This document shows, one piece after another, positions 1 to 9,353 of a stretch of DNA of 64,000 bases. A model generated the notes under the pieces. The model saw nothing but the letters and a program-made list of their open reading frames with translations, made no database searches and was not told where the DNA came from. The translations under genes and the position numbers were made by a program. The stretch comes from Fabrea salina (lineage: Eukaryota > Ciliophora > Heterotrichea > Heterotrichida > Fabreidae): the NCBI GenBank assembly GCA_022984795.1, contig JALIHJ010000031.1:124001-188000 (forward strand), in the 5' to 3' direction. Position 1 is the first letter of the stretch; each line of letters starts with the position of its first letter.

Positions 1-440
1 AAAGCAGAGTTCCCCATTGCGTCTTGGGCATCTAGTTGAGCACCTCTACTTACCATTAATTTGACAACGTCAGCATTGTCCCCAAAATCACTATCTACTG
101 CGTACATAAGCGCAGTGCGCTTTTCATTGTCCCGCTCTTCAATGCCAACAACTCCCAGCAGAAGCTCAACTAACTCAATGTGGCCCATTTTAGCAGCATG
201 CATAAGGAGCGTGTTGCCTGAAGGACCCCGGAAGCTAGGGTTCGCGTCATGGGAAAGTAAAGTTTCTACGCATAAGAAGTGGTCTGAGGTGGAGTGGGAG
301 CGTGACACAGCGAGATAAAGTGCTTGACTGAGGGTTTGGCGGTCAAATTCGTGAACATTAAGTAGTTCTTGGAGAGCCTCGTTGTCACCTTCAGAACAAG
401 CTCGCTGCAGAAGACTTGAGGGACTAATCTCGCCTTCCAT
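1..440 (-). CDS. Ankyrin-repeat protein, N-terminal part (runs off left edge)
   Basis: The reverse-strand frame opens with ATG at 440 and stays open to the window edge, giving 146 visible residues and no stop. Residues about 60-146 carry ankyrin-type helical repeats: a GNTLLMHAAKMGHIELVELLL segment followed by a KRTALMYAV segment with the usual TALxxA and G-H-x-E-L-V spacing, then a VVKLMVSRGAQLDAQD segment. Ankyrin repeats mediate protein-protein binding, but no partner or second domain is visible. The start lies only 47 nt from the divergent MAP3K-like kinase start. The start and repeats are well supported; the full architecture is unknown. Confidence 0.85.
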   Translation of the reverse strand, partial: MEGEISPSSLLQRACSEGDNEALQELLNVHEFDRQTLSQALYLAVSRSHSTSDHFLCVETLLSHDANPSFRGPSGNTLLMHAAKMGHIELVELLLGVVGIEERDNEKRTALMYAVDSDFGDNADVVKLMVSRGAQLDAQDAMGNSA

Positions 441-487
441 ATAAAAATGGACTTTCTTCTCTTCAAGAAACAGGCATTAATTTTAGT

Positions 488-3238
488 ATGGCAAAGAATG
501 TTTGTTTGGTGGGCGATTATGTAAGTTCTACTCAGCAAATAGGGGACTGCATTGGAAAGGGTGCTTTTGGAAAAGTGTATAAAGCCCTTAACACAAACAC
601 TGCTCAAATTGTTGCAATCAAACAAATCTCCGTCAACAACATCTCTGAGGACCAAATCAGCGCTATTCACAGAGAAATCAACCTTATGAAACGACTAGAA
701 CATGTCAATATCGTCAAGTATATCGGTAACTTGTAAGCAGACGTGATTTCAACAGATGATCACTTAAATATTGTACTGGAGTATATTGAGTCAGGGTCCT
801 TGGCGGCGATAATAAAGCGGTTCACTCCTTTCAAAGAGAACCTCGTGGCTTTTTACGTTAAGCAAGTTTTAGAAGGGCTCTGTTACCTGCACTCCCAGGG
901 AGTTGTCCATCGTGATATAAAAGGCGCCAACCTTCTGACTACCAAAGAAGGTGTTGTGAAACTGGCTGATTTCGGGGTTGCCATGAAGCTCACTGAAACT
1001 ACTAAAAGCATGAGTATTGTTGGCACGCCTTATTGGATGGCACCTGAAATAGTTGAGCAAACCGGCCACTGCACAACAGCTTGTGACATTTGGAGTCTGA
1101 GTTGCACTGTGATAGAACTGCTTACAGGGTCTCCTCCTTACTTCAGTTTAGAGACTATGTCTGCTCTGTACCGCATTGTGCAAGATGACTGTCCGCCCTT
1201 GCCCCCAAACATTTCGCCTGAACTCAAAGATTTTCTTCTGAAGTGTTTCCAAAAAGAACCACTGATTCGAATAGATGCTCCTGGGCTACTCAAGCATGAT
1301 TGGATTTTGAATTACTCGGCTAGAGAAGAAATTCACAGAAACCTGTCTATAGAAGAAGAATGTGACTTTGAAGTAAGGGTTCCTTCTCCTGTAGGCCATC
1401 GCAGGTGCGGTGCCCAAGTGAACTACACTAAGAACGAAGTTAGGTTTGAACAAGAAAAAACCCCAAGTGCCAAAATGGATACTATTAAAGAAGAAGTTAA
1501 GGAAACTTCAAGGGAATCAGTAAAAGAAACCCCTCAAGAAACTCCCAAAATAGCTCCAGTAAAAAGCATGAGAAGTCTTTTGAGCAAAAGCACTAAAATA
1601 GAGTCTAGTGACTTCGAAAACTTTGGGTCAATGGAGAAGTTAAGCCGTCTTAGAAGCTCTGTAGCCGAAATGCACAGAAGTTCAGACTTGTTTTACGACC
1701 CTTCAGACACTCAGTACCTTGACAAACTAATAGACGCAATTGACTCGCAAAAAAACTTGAACTACGCACAAGCAGCACTCATAGATTTGCTGAAAGAAAG
1801 GCCTAGTTTAAAAGAATTTGCCACACCAGTGCTGTCAATCCTTAAACAAATTCTTGACGAAAATGACAACTTTGAAAGCTTGCATCTTGCCTTGCAGTTA
1901 GTGAATTGTCTTTGCGAAGAAGATAACTTAATGCAAGAAGTAAGTGCGTGTTTGGGACTTTTCACAGTGGCTTTGAGGTATATAGGCGAAGAGTACTACA
2001 AAGAACTTAGAATAGAAGCTGCTTACTTAATTGGCCAGCTGTTTCAGTCTAGTAGCTACATCGTAAAGTTAGTGCTAGCTTCAGGAGGAATTGAAGCAGT
2101 AGTTAAGTTGCTAGATCCCAACTACGATGAAAACAGAGAACTAGTAGTTTTGGGAATAGACTGTTTGTTGGCTTTACTTGAAGAACAAGGAGATGAGTAC
2201 CTTAGGATCTGGGCTGCTTGTGGAGCTATTGAAAGACTTGCTTTGAGTCTAGACAACCTTAGCGGTGACCCTGACAACTACGAGTACTTACAAAAAACAG
2301 CAAACTTAATACTGGCATTTTCAACAGGGTCTAGGAGTGTTTTGCTTAAGTTTTGTGAAGAAGACATTTTGTCCATTGTAATGACTACCCTACACTCGCT
2401 TCCTACAGACCCCAAAATCCAAGTGTTGACAGCAATTCAGTACTTAGCAAGTGACAGGTCGCTACAAAACAGACTGGAAAACATAGGGTTCATAGTGGAC
2501 CTTGTGAAGATCCTTAAAAACGACCAGGACAAAAAAGTAAAAGAAATCACACTGCGGGCTTTGTCTTTTCTGTGTAAGTTAAGTCCTCCTAGGCAAGAAC
2601 AAGCCGTGCTTGCTGGAGTTGTGCCAGCTTTGGCAGAGTGTATTCCTCTAGGAGGTACTTTTGCACACTTAGGTCTTTCTTTGCTGTCAAGTTTGGTTTC
2701 GGCTTCTTCTGCTTGCAGAGCGCACTTGCATTCTTGCGAAATTGTTTCTTTTTTGATTGCTTATTTGCCTTCCTTTACGTATGTTTTTGACTGTGTAGCT
2801 ACTTGGGTATCGCTCGAACCCCGAAAGTGCGAAGCAGAGCTTTGTAAAAAGCACAACATACAAAAACTCATCCACTTTTTCCGGGACAACTCCCACACAC
2901 TGCAATCTCTGCAATGCATGCTCAAAATGCTGTCTAGTTCTGAAAACTTGAGCAAGATGTTGTCTGAAAACCAACTGTTTCTAGAAACTCTTTTTAACAA
3001 ACTCACAGAGTGCCAAAGCGAACCAAGCAAAATAAAGCACTGCTTAGAACTTCTTCTAGTGGTGGTGAGTAACAACAACAACCCCAGACAACTCCTAGAC
3101 CTTTACAACTTCTACCCGCTGATTGTCAAAATCCTGCACACTTCAAGAGACGACGACTTAGTGGTTTTAGAAGAAATTGCTACTCTTTTACTTGCAATAT
3201 ACAGCCACGGCCATGTAACTTTACCTAACTTGACTTAA
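488..3238 (+). CDS. STE20/MAP3K-epsilon (Cdc7/SepH)-like kinase with ARM-repeat tail
   Basis: Two exons, 488-725 and 741-3238, give 911 residues after removal of a 15-nt intron. Splicing joins ...VKYI to DVIST inside the kinase N-lobe. The kinase domain (about 15-280) has an intact glycine loop (GKGAFGKVY), VAIK lysine, HRDIKGANLL catalytic loop, DFG and GTPYWMAPE. A charged linker follows, then long ARM/HEAT-like helices (about 380-900). Kinase plus C-terminal armadillo region is the layout of plant MAP3K-epsilon and fungal Cdc7/SepH, which act in cytokinesis and septation signalling. That family role is known; the role here is inferred. The last 18 nt overlap a small convergent gene. Confidence 0.9.
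726..740 (+). other. 15-nt spliceosomal intron (MAP3K-like gene)
   Basis: Sequence GTAACTTGTAAGCAG, phase 1, with A at position 10. Retention brings an in-frame TAA. Removal restores the kinase reading frame and the conserved N-lobe strand. Confidence 0.93.
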
Positions 3239-3391
3239 TTTAGATTTAGCTGCTTGTTGTCCGTCAAACCGATTGACCTCGTCAAAGTTGGGGTCGGGCA
3301 TTCCTTTCGGGGCAGGCAGGACCAAGTCAGTTGCATAGAATCCTGCTAAAAGAGCTAAAGGCACTCGTATGATCGACCTTAAAAGTGACAT
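3221..3391 (-). CDS. Small single-pass membrane protein, 56 residues
   Basis: ATG at 3391 opens a 56-residue frame starting MSLLRSIIRVPLALLAGFY. It has a basic N-terminus, one hydrophobic stretch (about residues 6-25) and a polar, Pro- and Lys-containing C-terminal half. It fills the only space between the kinase and the dipeptidase, and its start is 11 nt from the divergent dipeptidase ATG. Its 3' end overlaps the kinase coding end by 18 nt. The shape resembles small inner-mitochondrial-membrane subunits, but I recognise no family. It is supported by a clean start and stop, its fit into the gap, and the compactness of the locus. Confidence 0.6.
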   Translation of the reverse strand: MSLLRSIIRVPLALLAGFYATDLVLPAPKGMPDPNFDEVNRFDGQQAAKSKLSQVR

Positions 3392-3402
3392 TTTACTAGT
3401 CT

Positions 3403-4818
3403 ATGGACGTAGAAAGTATTAAGCAAAAGATATACTCAGGTGTTGACTCAGGAATAGTTCCTGCTCTTATAGAGTACATAAAAATTCCGAGTCTTTCCCC
3501 TGCTTATGACCCAGAGTGGAACTCTAATGGACTCATGCAGCAAGCTGCTTCCATTCTAATCAACTACTTAGAGTCCCTGAATATTAAAAACTTTACTCAC
3601 GAAATTATCCAAGAAGAAGGCCAGCCTGACTTGTTTTTCGGAGTAGTTGAAGCAACAGATCCTTCAATGGGCACTGTGTTGATGTACGGTCACATGGACA
3701 AACAACCTCACATGGAAGGATGGATGGAAGGAACTGGGCCTACACAGCCTACCATCATTGACGGAAAGCTTTATGGAAGAGGAGGTGCAGACGACGGCTA
3801 CGCAATTCCAGCTTGTGGTTTAATAATCAAGACCATGCAAGACCTAGAAATACCCCATGGACGAATTGTAATTGTTGGGGAAAACGAAGAAGAATCCGGG
3901 AGTTCCAACCTAATGAACTACATCAACCAGCTCAAAAACAAAATAGGGGAACCCGAACTCATCATATGCTTAGACTCAGGAGCAGGCAACTACGAGCAAC
4001 TTTGGCTTACCTCTAGTTTGAGAGGACTTATTGACGCCGAACTCACAGTAAAGATACTGAGCAACGGAGCCCACTCAGGGGACGCTAGTGGAGTTGTTGC
4101 ATCCTCTTTCCGAATAATAAGGAACTTGCTAGACAGAATAGAGGACTCCAGGACAGGAGAAGTTCTTTTGCCTGAGTTGCACACTGAAATAACTCCTGAG
4201 ATCTATAACAACGCAGTTAAAGTTTCTAAAGCTTTAGGAAATACTGTTTTTAGTAAAATTCCTTTTAAAGAAGGGGCAAGGCCCTTAACTAGCGATACTG
4301 TTCAGCTAGTCCTAAACCGCACTTACAAACCAACTCTGTCAGTGATTGGCCAGGATGGGTTTCCAAAAGTTAGCGTTGCTGGAAACGTGCTTCGTCCCTA
4401 CTCAACTCTAAAGCTTTCAATAAGGGTTCCTCCAGGCATTGACATGGAAGCTGCTTGCAAAAGACTCACAGAAACCCTTACAAAAGACCCTCCTTATGGA
4501 GCCCAAGTAGAAGTTAAAATAGGTGACACGGGGGAAGGTTGGGCTCCAAAGTCCCTAGAAACTTGGTTGCTAGAAGCTTTGGACTCTTCCTCCAAAACTT
4601 ACTTTGGAAAAGAAATGCTGCAAAACGGAGAAGGAGGGAGCATTCCTTTCATGGGGATGTTAGGAAACATGTTTCCAAATGCTCAGTTTGTGATCACAGG
4701 AGTGCTAGGTCCTGAGTCAAACGCCCACGCTCCTAATGAAATGCTTCACATTCAGTTTATGAAAAACATGCTTTGTTGTTTAGTGAACGTGCTAGCTGCA
4801 CACGCTAAACCTCATTAG
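3403..4818 (+). CDS. M20 family metallopeptidase, cytosolic non-specific dipeptidase (CNDP-like)
   Basis: 471 residues, close to the usual CNDP length of about 475. Metal-ligand motifs are intact: YGHMDKQP (first His and Asp), GRGGADDGY (bridging Asp), GENEEESGS (catalytic and metal Glu), LDSG, and a late ESNAHAPNE His. The dimerisation-domain insert lies at about 205-380. Family members are cytosolic di-zinc or di-manganese enzymes that hydrolyse Xaa-Xaa and Cys-Gly dipeptides, so it may take part in glutathione turnover. The stop overlaps the convergent uroporphyrinogen synthase by 14 nt. Confidence 0.93.
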   Translation: MDVESIKQKIYSGVDSGIVPALIEYIKIPSLSPAYDPEWNSNGLMQQAASILINYLESLNIKNFTHEIIQEEGQPDLFFGVVEATDPSMGTVLMYGHMDKQPHMEGWMEGTGPTQPTIIDGKLYGRGGADDGYAIPACGLIIKTMQDLEIPHGRIVIVGENEEESGSSNLMNYINQLKNKIGEPELIICLDSGAGNYEQLWLTSSLRGLIDAELTVKILSNGAHSGDASGVVASSFRIIRNLLDRIEDSRTGEVLLPELHTEITPEIYNNAVKVSKALGNTVFSKIPFKEGARPLTSDTVQLVLNRTYKPTLSVIGQDGFPKVSVAGNVLRPYSTLKLSIRVPPGIDMEAACKRLTETLTKDPPYGAQVEVKIGDTGEGWAPKSLETWLLEALDSSSKTYFGKEMLQNGEGGSIPFMGMLGNMFPNAQFVITGVLGPESNAHAPNEMLHIQFMKNMLCCLVNVLAAHAKPH

Positions 4819-5515
4819 TTAATAACTTTACTAGCCCTTCTAGGTTAAACTCTTCTGGTACTCCATCGCACTTGTTAAGGGTGTTTTGCAAAGCACTAGC
4901 TGTAGTGTCTCCAATAGCTATTACTTGAATAGTGCTCCAGTCCCAGTTAAAGGCACTTGCAACAGTCTTTACTCCAGAAGGACTGAAGAACACACACACG
5001 TCAGGCACCTCTTCTAAAGACTGAAAAAGCTCCTCAGAACTAACAGACCTTGTGTGGTAAACTACAGCTTGCATAAAGTCGTAGCCTTGCTTCTCCATTT
5101 CTTCTCTTGCCAAACTAAGCGCGTTGTCTCCGCACAGGTATAAAAGAGTTCCAGAAAACCCTGTTTTAGGCAGTACTTCAGATATGAGTTCTTGGGCTCC
5201 TTTAGTACCTACTGCGTCAGGCTTACGCCCAAGCATATTTTCACATACTTCAGCAGTGCCCTTTCCTACAGCAAACCACTTTTTGTGCAGTATGGAGCTA
5301 GGTCCTAGCAACTTAACTGCTTCAACAGCTCTTGGACTGGGAAAAACCACTCCACTTACATCTTGTTGCAGTGCTTTTCTAAGGTTTTCTTGGTAACACT
5401 CAAACTCAAAACTCAAAACAGGAACGCAAGCCACAGTAAACTTTTTTCTAAGGGCTTCAAAAATGGGTTCAGGCAAGTCAGACTTGAAAAGCACTAAGTG
5501 TTTGTTGCTTTGCAT
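4805..5515 (-). CDS. Uroporphyrinogen-III synthase (HemD/UROS)
   Basis: 236 residues in the two-lobed HemD fold. The first lobe has VLSFEFE and DVSGVVFPSPRAVEAVK, the HemD signature in which residues of the active cleft follow a strand-turn. The second lobe has LLYLCGDNA and VCVFFSPSGVKTVASAF near residue 175. The enzyme cyclises hydroxymethylbilane to uroporphyrinogen III in haem synthesis. Sequence conservation in this family is low, but length, order of strands and the two SPSxV segments agree. It is 11 nt downstream of the zinc-finger gene on the same strand and overlaps the dipeptidase 3' end. Confidence 0.85.
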   Translation of the reverse strand: MQSNKHLVLFKSDLPEPIFEALRKKFTVACVPVLSFEFECYQENLRKALQQDVSGVVFPSPRAVEAVKLLGPSSILHKKWFAVGKGTAEVCENMLGRKPDAVGTKGAQELISEVLPKTGFSGTLLYLCGDNALSLAREEMEKQGYDFMQAVVYHTRSVSSEELFQSLEEVPDVCVFFSPSGVKTVASAFNWDWSTIQVIAIGDTTASALQNTLNKCDGVPEEFNLEGLVKLLTNEV

Positions 5516-5526
5516 TTATATGGCTA

Positions 5527-6228
5527 TTACATTAAGTTGTTATCGGACTTTTTGTCGTCTTCAGCCTTTTTGGCTTTTTGTGCGTGAGTTTTTTCGTGTG
5601 CAGCAAGGTTGCTTGACTGAGTGAACCTTTTGAGGCACCCAGGGTAAGAACATTGGTAGGGTTTTTCGCCTGTGTGAGTTCTGAGATGGGTTCTGAGATT
5701 GAAGTCTAAAGAAAACCTTTTATTGCAGTATTGGCATTCATAAGGTCTTTCTCCTGTGTGGACTAACTGGTGTCTTCTGAGCTTTGAGTTGTCTAAGAAC
5801 CTTTTTCCACAACCTTCGTAAGTGCACATAAACTGCCTCTCGCCATGTGTGGCTGCGTGTTTCTTAAGTGCAGCAGCGTCATGGAAAACCTTTCCGCAGT
5901 CCTCGATTTTGCACTTGTATTCTTTGGGAGGGGACTTTTCTTCTTCAGCAGGCATTTCTTCTTCAATTTCGTCCAGGGCTACCCATTTTTTAAGCCAGAT
6001 TTCTCCTGTGTGTTCGAAAACGTTGCTGAAAAGGACCCAGCGCTTTTCCCAGTGCTTAGCAACTACAGAAACTTCGGGTTTTTCAGTCCGAGGAGTTTCT
6101 TTTTTCTTTTTAGGCGGAGGAGGAGTTTTGGGCTTTTTGCGGTTGTTTTTAGAAGCAGAGGGCTTAGATTGTTCTAAACTCTGGGCTTCTTGAGTAGGCA
6201 GACTCAGCTTTATTTTAAAATCACCCAT
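5527..6228 (-). CDS. YY1/REX1-like C2H2 zinc-finger transcription factor
   Basis: 233 residues. The N-terminal 75 residues are Lys/Pro-rich with a run of basic prolines (about 28-45), then an acidic stretch. Four consecutive C2H2 fingers occupy about 103-220 with TGERPY and TGEKPY linkers. Finger three contains RFSLDFNLRTH and finger four KRFTQSSNLAAH, which is the recognition-helix pattern characteristic of animal and plant YY1. This suggests a nuclear DNA-binding regulator with a YY1-type site. It lies 6 nt downstream of the pseudokinase stop side and 11 nt upstream of HemD on the same strand. Confidence 0.9.
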   Translation of the reverse strand: MGDFKIKLSLPTQEAQSLEQSKPSASKNNRKKPKTPPPPKKKKETPRTEKPEVSVVAKHWEKRWVLFSNVFEHTGEIWLKKWVALDEIEEEMPAEEEKSPPKEYKCKIEDCGKVFHDAAALKKHAATHGERQFMCTYEGCGKRFLDNSKLRRHQLVHTGERPYECQYCNKRFSLDFNLRTHLRTHTGEKPYQCSYPGCLKRFTQSSNLAAHEKTHAQKAKKAEDDKKSDNNLM

Positions 6229-6234
6229 ATTTAA

Positions 6235-7701
6235 TTATATTGCAAAGTTGCAAATTAACTGGCAGAATTCTTTTCTGCTGAGGAACTCTGTGCCTTGGAC
6301 ACTTATAAGTTGGTTTTCCCAGTCCTCGAGGTTTTGAGTTTGATAGTTGGCTAAATCAGTAGCGTCTATTGAGTTGTCCATATCGGTGTCAATTTCGTTA
6401 AAAGCCAGGCTGAGTTGGGTTTCTTCGCTTATGTCAATCATCATGGACATAAACTCTTCTTTAAGCACGACTTCCTTTTTAAAGGTACTTAGTTTTCTAA
6501 AAACACTCGAAACTTGATCAGAGGTGGTTCCTTCATTAAAATACTTATAAAGCTTACTTTCTAAGTTGGACTTTTCAAGCTTTCCTTGCTTTTCAGTGTC
6601 GAAAACTTCCCAGATTCTTTCAATTTCTCTTTGATAAGGCAAAGAGTTTTTTGCAAGCAGTATTTTGAAGGCAACTAGCTTTAAGCTGTTTGCTAAGTTT
6701 ACCTTTTGGTTTAGGCTTTCTTCTTCTTCAGGGTTCTTTGAAGACTCTATGATTTGCTTAAAAACTATATCTTGGTGTTTCCTATAGTGTTCTCCGATAA
6801 AAGGGTTTTCAATAAGACTGCTAGCTGAAGTGCGGTTTTCTTTTTTAAGCATCAGTTTTATAAAGTCTCTCGTAGGCTTTTCAAGTTTCTTCCAAGAACT
6901 GAACTTTTTGTACTTGGCAGAGTTAATGTTTTTAGTAAGTTCAGTTATATTGTTTCCTCCGAAAGGCTGGAAACCCATAAGCATAGTGAACAAAATAACT
7001 CCAAGTGACCAAATGTCGCACTTCTCGTTGTAAGAACCTGAGTAAACTTCAGGAGCCATGTAAAGGGGGTTTCCGTACTTTTCAGTAATTGGCAAATCCA
7101 CAAGTTCTCTAGCTCCACTGAACCCTATAAGTTTGACCTTGGTTCTTTTGCTGTCAAGGAACATAATGTTTTCTATGCACAAACCCCTGTGGCAGTAGTT
7201 CTTAGCGTGCATAAACTTAGTTGCATCAAGGGCCTGAACTAGAAGTGACAAAGCTTCTTTTAGGCTTAGTTTACCTTCTTGGTTAATGTAGTCATAAAGT
7301 TCTCCTCCTTCGCAAAGCTCAAATACCAGGTGTAGGTACCTTTCGTCCAAAAACACCTCTTCGCAAGTAACTATGTTGTAGTGCTTGAACTTAGAAAGTG
7401 TCTTTATTTCGTTAAGAACTTGGGAAAGCGTGAGTGCAGGTTTTAATTCGAAGCATACTTCGTTGCCAGAAATATACGCGTCCTGGATGTTATAGGACTT
7501 AACTGCTTTGCTGACTCCAGACTGTCTGTGAGTGCACATTCTTACTTGACTAAACAAAGCCCTGTTCTTTCCGTCTATTCTTTTGCCTATTTTATAGCTC
7601 CTCTTGATGGAGACTTCAGGCTGGTTTAGTTTGAGACTCGACTGACTGAGTTCTATTTTTAGTAAGTTATACCTTTCAGTGATCAAGTCAAATGCTTCCA
7701 T
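6235..7701 (-). CDS. CDPK-like pseudokinase with degenerate EF-hands
   Basis: 488 residues in calcium-dependent protein kinase order: N-terminal extension, kinase fold (about 35-310), linker, EF-hand lobe pair (about 340-488). The VAIK lysine (K68 in SKAVKSY) and the APE segment (MAPEVYS) remain. The catalytic loop reads HRG instead of HRD (position 173) and the DFG motif reads GFS (193-195). The glycine loop is also broken. At least one EF-hand is convincing (DTDMDNSIDATD, about 445); the others are degenerate. It should bind calcium weakly or at one site and not transfer phosphate. The start codon directly follows the phosphatase stop codon. Confidence 0.9.
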   Translation of the reverse strand: MEAFDLITERYNLLKIELSQSSLKLNQPEVSIKRSYKIGKRIDGKNRALFSQVRMCTHRQSGVSKAVKSYNIQDAYISGNEVCFELKPALTLSQVLNEIKTLSKFKHYNIVTCEEVFLDERYLHLVFELCEGGELYDYINQEGKLSLKEALSLLVQALDATKFMHAKNYCHRGLCIENIMFLDSKRTKVKLIGFSGARELVDLPITEKYGNPLYMAPEVYSGSYNEKCDIWSLGVILFTMLMGFQPFGGNNITELTKNINSAKYKKFSSWKKLEKPTRDFIKLMLKKENRTSASSLIENPFIGEHYRKHQDIVFKQIIESSKNPEEEESLNQKVNLANSLKLVAFKILLAKNSLPYQREIERIWEVFDTEKQGKLEKSNLESKLYKYFNEGTTSDQVSSVFRKLSTFKKEVVLKEEFMSMMIDISEETQLSLAFNEIDTDMDNSIDATDLANYQTQNLEDWENQLISVQGTEFLSRKEFCQLICNFAI

Positions 7702-9318
7702 TTACTTAATTTCTGGACATAAACTAATTAAAAAAGCAGTCACGTTATCTGAAGTTTGTCTGCCTCCCACAGCTTCAGAAACGATTTCGTGAATAACTCT
7801 TGCAAGGTCCTGCTCTGTGTCTTGCATTTTCCTCAGTTTTTCCTTTACTTTCCTTACGACTTCTTCGTTTGTGTAAGCTTCAAACAAACCGTCACATGCT
7901 ACCACTAAAAAATCGTCGGTTTCTGAAATCTCAACTTGAGTAATTTGGGGTTCAGCCGTTACTAGGGGTCCTTTGACTTCAACGCCTAGTTCTGCGTTAG
8001 AAATGTCTTTGAACTCAAAGTCTCCAAAAGCCCTTGTTACTGCAAGTTTGCCCAAGACCCTTCCGAATATAAGCATTCCTCCTTGACTTTCTATGCGTTG
8101 CGACTCTTCTTGGTTATCTGGTCTGTGGTCAGTCGTTAACTGCAAAGCTTCTCCACCTCTACTCAGCACAGCTCTGCTGTCTCCAACATTGCAAACTAGG
8201 AGTTTCCTGCCTTTTACCAGCAAAACTACAGCTGTTGAGCCGTTTTCCTTTCCTCTTTCAGGTTCGCTTTTGTAGTAGTCTTCGTCGCACTGTTTAAAAG
8301 CTGCAGTGAGTAAAGAAGGCCAGTTTTCGTAAGGTTGGTTTCTAAGATTATTTTTGATATAAAAGTGAAGGTTTTCTTTAAGGAATTCTGAGCACTGGTT
8401 GCCTCCGTGTCCGTCAAACACTCCACAGTAAAAAACAGGTTCTTCTTCTAAAAACAGATTCTGAATGACTTTTTCAGCGTCTTCCATAGTAGGCCGCAAA
8501 CCTACCTGGCTGGACTTGCCTGTGTTGAATTTGCAGGCTTCAAATTCAATTTTCCCAATTCTAAAAGACCTCCCAGGAACTAGTTTTAACTTCTCGTTAG
8601 GAAGAAGCCTTTTGTAAACGTTAAAGCTTTCTTCGTCTAAATTCATCACAAAAAACCCTTCTTTGGTAAAGCTTACCTTTGCCTGGAAACTACTGATTCC
8701 AGGTATCACAACGTCACACAGTCCCGAACTTCCAATAGTCACTGGCTTCCAGCCTACTTGGAATTCTTTGTTTTGGGACACTAGTCTAAGTTTATTGATA
8801 GTTCTGGGAACTTGTTTCATTTCTTCTAAGGCCTTGCAGAGGTTTTCTTTGTCGTGACTTGCACACTCTACTTCTTGCGGGTTCAAACTTAGCACTTGGT
8901 CAAGAGTTTTGTTGCTAAAGAAGCTCCGCAGCGACTCTAAAGAGTATCTTTGAATCCAGTGGTCTTCTAAGACTTCAGGTTCTCCTTGTTCAACCCTGAA
9001 ATGCACACTGCCTACTCTAAGTTCATCTAAAGGCTCTAATTTTTCCCCCGGCATCAGTGTTTCTTGGACCTTGATCCAAGTTCCTGTGCTTGAATTCAAG
9101 TCACTCAGTAAGTAGTCGCCCCTCCAAACTATTTGGGCGTGCTGGGGATCTAGTTCGGCTTTTTCTATTGACATGGTAACTTGACCTCCTTCAGGACTTC
9201 CGCTTCCAAAAATCTCACCTCCGGGCTACATTGATCTTACTGTTGTGTTCACATACAAAATTCTGCCTTTAAATAGTCCATCAGTGCATGTCAATACGAG
9301 TTCAGGGACTTCTGCCAT
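7702..9318 (-). CDS. FHA-FHA-PP2C protein phosphatase
   Basis: Two exons, 9241-9318 and 7702-9225, encode 533 residues. The 26-residue first exon supplies the opening strands of the first FHA domain (about 8-105, with the Asp-Leu-Asn-Ser-Ser-Thr-Gly-Thr turn). A second FHA-like domain lies at about 170-275. The PP2C catalytic domain (about 265-530) keeps RPTMED, DGHGG, NVGDSRAVL, TRAFGD, CDGLFE and the final SDNVT metal motifs, so it should be an active Mg/Mn phosphatase targeted to phosphothreonine partners. Starting at 9174 instead would cut the first FHA domain. The stop abuts the pseudokinase ATG. Confidence 0.9.
9226..9240 (-). other. 15-nt spliceosomal intron (PP2C gene)
   Basis: Sequence on the coding strand GTAAGATCAATGTAG, phase 0, A at position 10. 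It ends in an in-frame TAG if retained. Splicing joins YVNTT to PGGEIFG and completes the FHA domain. Confidence 0.92.
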
Positions 9319-9353
9319 TTACAAATCACTAACTAGCTGGATTAAATATTATT

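Noticed and set aside
743-3238. Separate gene starting at GTG 743
   Set aside because: A 15-nt intron at 726-740 joins it to the upstream frame and completes one kinase domain.
7702-9174. PP2C start at ATG 9174
   Set aside because: It would cut off the beginning of the first FHA domain; an exon at 9241-9318 joined by a standard 15-nt intron supplies it.
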